Shown: piece by piece, positions 60,610 to 64,000 of the stretch
How the letters are laid out: every line of letters begins with the position of its first letter
Numbering within the stretch: the stretch's first letter is position 1
Origin: Burkholderiaceae bacterium
Lineage (GTDB): Bacteria; Pseudomonadota; Gammaproteobacteria; Burkholderiales; Burkholderiaceae_B
DNA: 64,000 bases
Assembly (NCBI GenBank): GCA_004322135.1
Contig: SCSG01000045.1
Location: forward strand, 53,639-117,638
Reading direction: 5' to 3'
Position numbers and translations under genes: made by a program
Notes under the pieces: generated by a model
What the model saw: only the letters and a program-made list of their open reading frames with translations
What the model was told of the DNA's origin: nothing
The model's database searches: none

Positions 60610-61785
60610 CTACTCTTTACCTGGATCCTTCACCGCCTCGAACGTCTTGAATTCGACATTCTTCAATTCGCCGTCAACTTTTGCTACCCGGCGTATGTAT
60701 TCGTTGTGAATGATGTCCCGGGTCCTGGGATCTATCTCGACCGGGCCACTTGGGCCTTCCCACTTCATTCCCTTTGCGGCGGCGATGAATTTGTCACCGC
60801 TGGCATCTCCCCCCGTTTTTTTCAGGACTTCGTAGATAAGGTGCATGCCGTCGTAGCCGCCGACTGCCGCAAAGTCTGGTCTACGATCCGGGTAATGCGC
60901 GCGAAAGTTTTTCACGAACTCTTTATTTATGGCTGAGTCGTGTGCGTCCGAGTAGTGAAATGAAGTGATCACTCCTATTGCCGCGTCACCGGTTGCACCA
61001 AGTTGGTTTTCCGCGGTTACGTCCCCTTCCCCGAGAATCTTGATCCCGGCGTCCGCAAAGCCCAGGGCCTTCATGTTCTTTATAAGAGTGGGTATGTTCG
61101 AGCCGGGAGGCGCGAAAGTGTAGATGGCGTCTGGTTTGCTGTCTTTCACGCGTTGGAGGAAGGGCGTGTAGTCAATGGTGTCCACGGGCGTAAACACACT
61201 GCCGACTATCTTGCCGCCCTCCGCGGTAAACACGCTCGCAAATTCCTGCTGCACGTCGTGTCCGGCACTGTAATCGGACGCCAGCGTGTAGGCGGTACGG
61301 ATGCCTTCGCTGTATGCCCACTTTGCCATCGCCCATGCACTCTGTTGCATCGTAAACGAGGTGCGGACAATGTAGGGGGATTTTTCCGTAATGGACGACG
61401 TGGCGGCAAGCATGTCCACCAGGGGTATTTTTGTTGCGGTGGCCAAAGGCGCGGACGACATCAGGTTGGGTGTCAGGACATAGCCTGCAAGAATGTCCAC
61501 CTTGTCCTTCACCAGCAGTTCCTGCGTCAGCCGCTTGGCCACTTCGGGTTTCATCCCTCCGGCATCTTTGATCACCAGTACTATTTTTCGTCCCGCGACG
61601 GTGTCTCCGTGCAGCCTTATGTAGGTTTCCACACCATGCAGAATCTGTGTTCCCGGCACGGTAAAGTGCCCGGAGGCCGTCAACACCAAACCTATCTTCA
61701 GTTCCTTCGCCTGGTCTTTCGCCTGTGCGACTCCAGACACCAACAAAGGCATGGACAGAATTACAGCCAATTTTGCAAATTTCAT
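60610..61785 (-). CDS. ABC transporter substrate-binding protein, LivK type (orphan)
   Basis: A 391-aa periplasmic binding protein. ATG 61785 gives a clear signal peptide (LAVILSMPLLVSGVAQA-KD), and the frame extension to 61800 lacks support. Mature motifs are LKIGLVLTASGHFTVPG, RLTQELLVKDKVDILAGYVLTP and VGGYDGMHLIYEVL. It is paralogous to the protein at 238-1458. It follows the Rieske oxygenase gene on the same strand after 208 bp, suggesting that it binds that enzyme's aromatic substrate. No permease or ATPase is nearby. Confidence 0.9.
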   Translation of the reverse strand: MKFAKLAVILSMPLLVSGVAQAKDQAKELKIGLVLTASGHFTVPGTQILHGVETYIRLHGDTVAGRKIVLVIKDAGGMKPEVAKRLTQELLVKDKVDILAGYVLTPNLMSSAPLATATKIPLVDMLAATSSITEKSPYIVRTSFTMQQSAWAMAKWAYSEGIRTAYTLASDYSAGHDVQQEFASVFTAEGGKIVGSVFTPVDTIDYTPFLQRVKDSKPDAIYTFAPPGSNIPTLIKNMKALGFADAGIKILGEGDVTAENQLGATGDAAIGVITSFHYSDAHDSAINKEFVKNFRAHYPDRRPDFAAVGGYDGMHLIYEVLKKTGGDASGDKFIAAAKGMKWEGPSGPVEIDPRTRDIIHNEYIRRVAKVDGELKNVEFKTFEAVKDPGKE

Positions 61786-61993
61786 AGGTAAGTCTCTCAA
61801 TTTCAGCCGGCAGCTACTGCTGGGCTGGATATAGTATGTTTATGAGAGCGGTCCCGCTGACGCGAGAGTTGTCTCTCCTCCTTTAAATGGCCCGCTATCC
61901 GATGTGGCTTCCCCCTTGAGCCTCGGTGGTTGTGTTATGCGGTTTGATTGGTGTGCCACATGCCACATGCCGCCGCGACAATAGGCAAAAAAC

Positions 61994-63244
61994 CTATGCT
62001 TCGGCTGTAACACCAGCCTCTTTCGGCACCAGGATCGTGTTCCAGGAGCGCGTTGGAATGGCGCGATTCAGATCCGGATCCCGAACCACATTGCTGGGGT
62101 CCTTGTTGTCCTTTACCGCCTTGATTTGTTCCCGAAGTTTGCGCCGCAGCATCACGATTCCCCGGTCAGAGGTTGCCAGCTTTTCCAGCGCGTGAACGGC
62201 AATTGGCCTTTGTCCTTCCTGGGCCTCGCGGTCGTCCGGCCGGCGTTGGCGCTGTTCATAGGAAAGTGGGTTTGTTGTCGAGCCGGGCCGTAGTGCCGTG
62301 CGCGTGTCCGTGCCGGGCTTCCAGCCCTTCTTGGGTTGGCCGTTCTCCAGTGGCCAGGCCACGATGCTGAATGCGGTAAGGTGTTCGTTATCCACGGGTA
62401 CGGTCCACGTGCACTCCGTGCACTTTTCCTGGTATTTCGCCGCGTCGCCGGGTTCGTGCAAATTGGGAACGAGGATGACGTTTGGCAAGATCGCTTCAAG
62501 GGATCTGATCACGCGATTTTTGTTCAACAGTTCGCGCCTGAATTCGTAAGCCACGCCAAGCGGTGTGTCGATGAATTCGATCGTCGGCTTACCGCCGTGC
62601 ATGAGCCCGCTTGTGAACTGGTCGCCGCTTATCATCTGATGCAGAATCAACAGGTGCCACGGGTCAACCGCGTTCTCGTGGTTCTGCAACCAGTTGCAGT
62701 CCTGTACGTATCCGATCCCCTGGCCTTCCCAAAGCTTCATGCCTTTCAGCACCACGTCGTCACGGCCGCGTGTGTCGATGATGTCGTACATGGGCAGGAG
62801 TGGTTCCGTCCCTGCAGGCCCCATGTAGACGAATACCAAACCGCCGTACTCGGTAGTGGGGTAGGCGGGTTGATGTACGTTCATGCGCTCACAGACGCCG
62901 CTTGGCTCGCAAGGCATTTCAACGCACTTGCCGTCCGGCTGGTAAAGCCAACCGTGATAGCAGCAGCGAATGCCGTTTTCCTCGATCCGCCCCCACTCCA
63001 GCGACGTGCCCCGGTGGGAGCAATGGGGCAAAACACACCCGACTTTCCCTTGCTTGGTTCGGAAAAGCACGAGCTCCTCGCAGAGAATTTTGACCTTTTT
63101 GGGGAGGTCGGTCAGTTCTTCGGACAGAGCTACGGGCTGCCAAAACCGCCGTAGTACCTCGCCCATCGGCGAGCCCTGTTCCACATGCGTCAACTCAATG
63201 TCCTCTGACGGCGTGGTCTGGCCGTAAGCGTTATTTTCTATCAT
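61994..63244 (-). CDS. Rieske non-heme iron oxygenase, phthalate dioxygenase/LigXa type
   Basis: A 416-aa oxygenase. Rieske ligands are CSHRGTSLEWG (about 74-76 C-x-H) and CCYHGWLY (about 93-96). Mononuclear iron ligands are in NHENAVDPWHLLILHQ (about 188-203). The block NVHQPAYPTTEYGGLVFVYMGP matches the LigXa-like group. AGGAGGCAGATC precedes the ATG. It needs a reductase, and none is present nearby. It is divergent from an AraC-type regulator that probably controls it. Substrate is likely an aromatic carboxylate or phenolic acid, by family. Confidence 0.92.
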   Translation of the reverse strand: MIENNAYGQTTPSEDIELTHVEQGSPMGEVLRRFWQPVALSEELTDLPKKVKILCEELVLFRTKQGKVGCVLPHCSHRGTSLEWGRIEENGIRCCYHGWLYQPDGKCVEMPCEPSGVCERMNVHQPAYPTTEYGGLVFVYMGPAGTEPLLPMYDIIDTRGRDDVVLKGMKLWEGQGIGYVQDCNWLQNHENAVDPWHLLILHQMISGDQFTSGLMHGGKPTIEFIDTPLGVAYEFRRELLNKNRVIRSLEAILPNVILVPNLHEPGDAAKYQEKCTECTWTVPVDNEHLTAFSIVAWPLENGQPKKGWKPGTDTRTALRPGSTTNPLSYEQRQRRPDDREAQEGQRPIAVHALEKLATSDRGIVMLRRKLREQIKAVKDNKDPSNVVRDPDLNRAIPTRSWNTILVPKEAGVTAEA

Positions 63245-63451
63245 GATCTGCCTCCTGCTTGGCGATAACTAATAAAGATGCAATACCTGTAGTCCTTTAC
63301 GGCCATCTTGCAGCATGGCTGCGGGGCATCACATAGACAAAGGTGACTAAGGATGGTACTTTTGAGACAAGGTGTCCCACCATTTCAAGCGTTTCCGGCA
63401 GAATGGAAAGGCTTACATCACAACGCTCCGCGAGCCAGGCTATAACCGCAC

Positions 63452-64000
63452 ATGACTGCACTCTCAAGAAAATCAGTCAGTGGTCGTATACCGCTATATT
63501 CCCTTTATGGGCGCACCGATGCTGAAGCTGAACTAAGCTTTGTGCATCTGGAAACGCTTGAATCGGGTAACGAGGGCCACGATTGGAACATCCTTGCTCA
63601 TCGGCATCACGACCTTTACCAAATCATCTGGGTAAGCAGAGGGGATGGCACGGTAGAGCTTGACGCGCATACGTTGTTTCTGCGGTCTCCGGTGCTGATC
63701 TACGTTCCGCCGCTCGTCGTGCACGGCTTCCGGTGGCGGCCTGGTAGCGATGGTTTTATTTTGACGATGGCAGCTACTCCGCTGGCGGGTATCATCGGCC
63801 AGGCCCAGGCGCCAGAAATAGTTTCTGTTCAAGACCAGCCACTTGTCATCACAGAGGACACCACCAAGAAAGAAGACGTCCTAAAAATAAAAAACCTGTT
63901 TGCGGCGATATCGGGTGAATACATCCAAGACCTGCCGTGCCGAGACGTGGCCATCTCCAGCAACATCCTGCTGTTGCTTGTGGAAATTGCGCGGTTGCGA
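63452..64000 (+). CDS. AraC family transcriptional regulator, PobR/HpaA-like N-terminal domain (3' end outside window)
   Basis: An open frame from ATG 63452 runs to the window edge (183 codons) and is absent from the ORF track because it lacks a stop. It reads RIPLYSLYGRTD, then SFVHLETLE, HDWNILAHRHHDLYQIIWVS and PVLIYVPPLVVHGFRWRPGSDG. This is the cupin-like sensor of AraC regulators of 4-hydroxybenzoate/4-hydroxyphenylacetate type. The C-terminal helix-turn-helix would lie beyond 64000. It is divergent from the oxygenase over 207 bp that contain GCAGC-ATG-GCTGC (63310-63322). Confidence 0.85.
   Translation, partial: MTALSRKSVSGRIPLYSLYGRTDAEAELSFVHLETLESGNEGHDWNILAHRHHDLYQIIWVSRGDGTVELDAHTLFLRSPVLIYVPPLVVHGFRWRPGSDGFILTMAATPLAGIIGQAQAPEIVSVQDQPLVITEDTTKKEDVLKIKNLFAAISGEYIQDLPCRDVAISSNILLLLVEIARLR

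Noticed and set aside
1-64000. CRISPR arrays, tRNA/rRNA genes, transposases, integrases, att sites, known riboswitches
   Set aside because: None was recognised on reading either strand. Absence by eye is not proof, but no repeat-spacer pattern, tRNA-like cloverleaf or mobile-element protein was seen.

Overview
The window looks like a chromosomal segment of a betaproteobacterium of the Alcaligenaceae type (Bordetella/Achromobacter/Pusillimonas-like). This is inferred from the paired cyanophycin synthetase genes with their DUF1854/ABC partners, the FmdB-DUF502-aspS-nuclease-clsB block, the high-GC codon use of the core genes, the orphan LivK-type binding proteins and the many small aromatic/amino-acid catabolic operons. 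No rRNA, tRNA, CRISPR array, integrase or insertion sequence was seen.

Layout. 0-1.5 kb: tail of an unknown gene and an orphan branched-chain-type solute-binding protein. 1.6-9.5 kb: cyanophycin module (DUF1854 protein and ABC exporter-like protein on -, truncated cphA' and full cphA on +). 9.5-14.6 kb: exported methyltransferase-like protein, XdhC-like protein, then ubiA, a Na+/H+ antiporter and a 2OG-Fe oxygenase on -. 15.1-20.1 kb: housekeeping block fmdB-like, DUF502, aspS, EEP nuclease, clsB, closed by a terminator. 20.2-23.8 kb: beta-oxidation pair (3-hydroxyacyl-CoA dehydrogenase/enoyl-CoA hydratase fusion and thiolase), convergent with an IclR regulator.

25.2-29.3 kb: two-component ring-hydroxylating dioxygenase operon (reductase, alpha, SDR, beta, 71-aa protein). 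29.3-34.0 kb: a complete Liv-type ABC importer on -. 34.4-42.8 kb: a single-component phthalate-type Rieske oxygenase and SDR, then an opine-dehydrogenase-like protein, a 3-hydroxyacyl-CoA-dehydrogenase-like protein, a taurine/nitrate-type ABC importer and a MarR regulator. 42.9-46.8 kb: mnmH and dTDP-rhamnose genes rfbC-rfbD-rfbB. 47.0-48.2 kb: a lower-GC two-gene unit (SDH/Clp-fold serine proteinase plus an 80-aa partner).

48.3-60.5 kb: a catabolic region with a GntR regulator, atypical thioredoxin and AhpD-like protein on -, and FAH hydrolase, leaderless binding protein, RidA, DapA-like aldolase, MFS transporter and a 67-aa protein on +. It continues with a LysR regulator, a second paralogous MFS transporter, DadA-like oxidase, 4-OT tautomerase, a Tyr-less SDR and a 140-aa protein. 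60.6-64.0 kb: another Rieske oxygenase with an orphan binding protein, divergent from a truncated AraC-type regulator.

The most notable signals are as follows. A near-identical promoter/operator element sits in front of two separate Rieske oxygenase operons. A decayed reductase start lies beside the second copy. Palindromes mark likely MarR and GntR operators. Several small uncharacterised proteins are embedded in catabolic operons, and the proteinase/80-aa pair stands alone. The substrates of the three oxygenase systems cannot be read from sequence alone.
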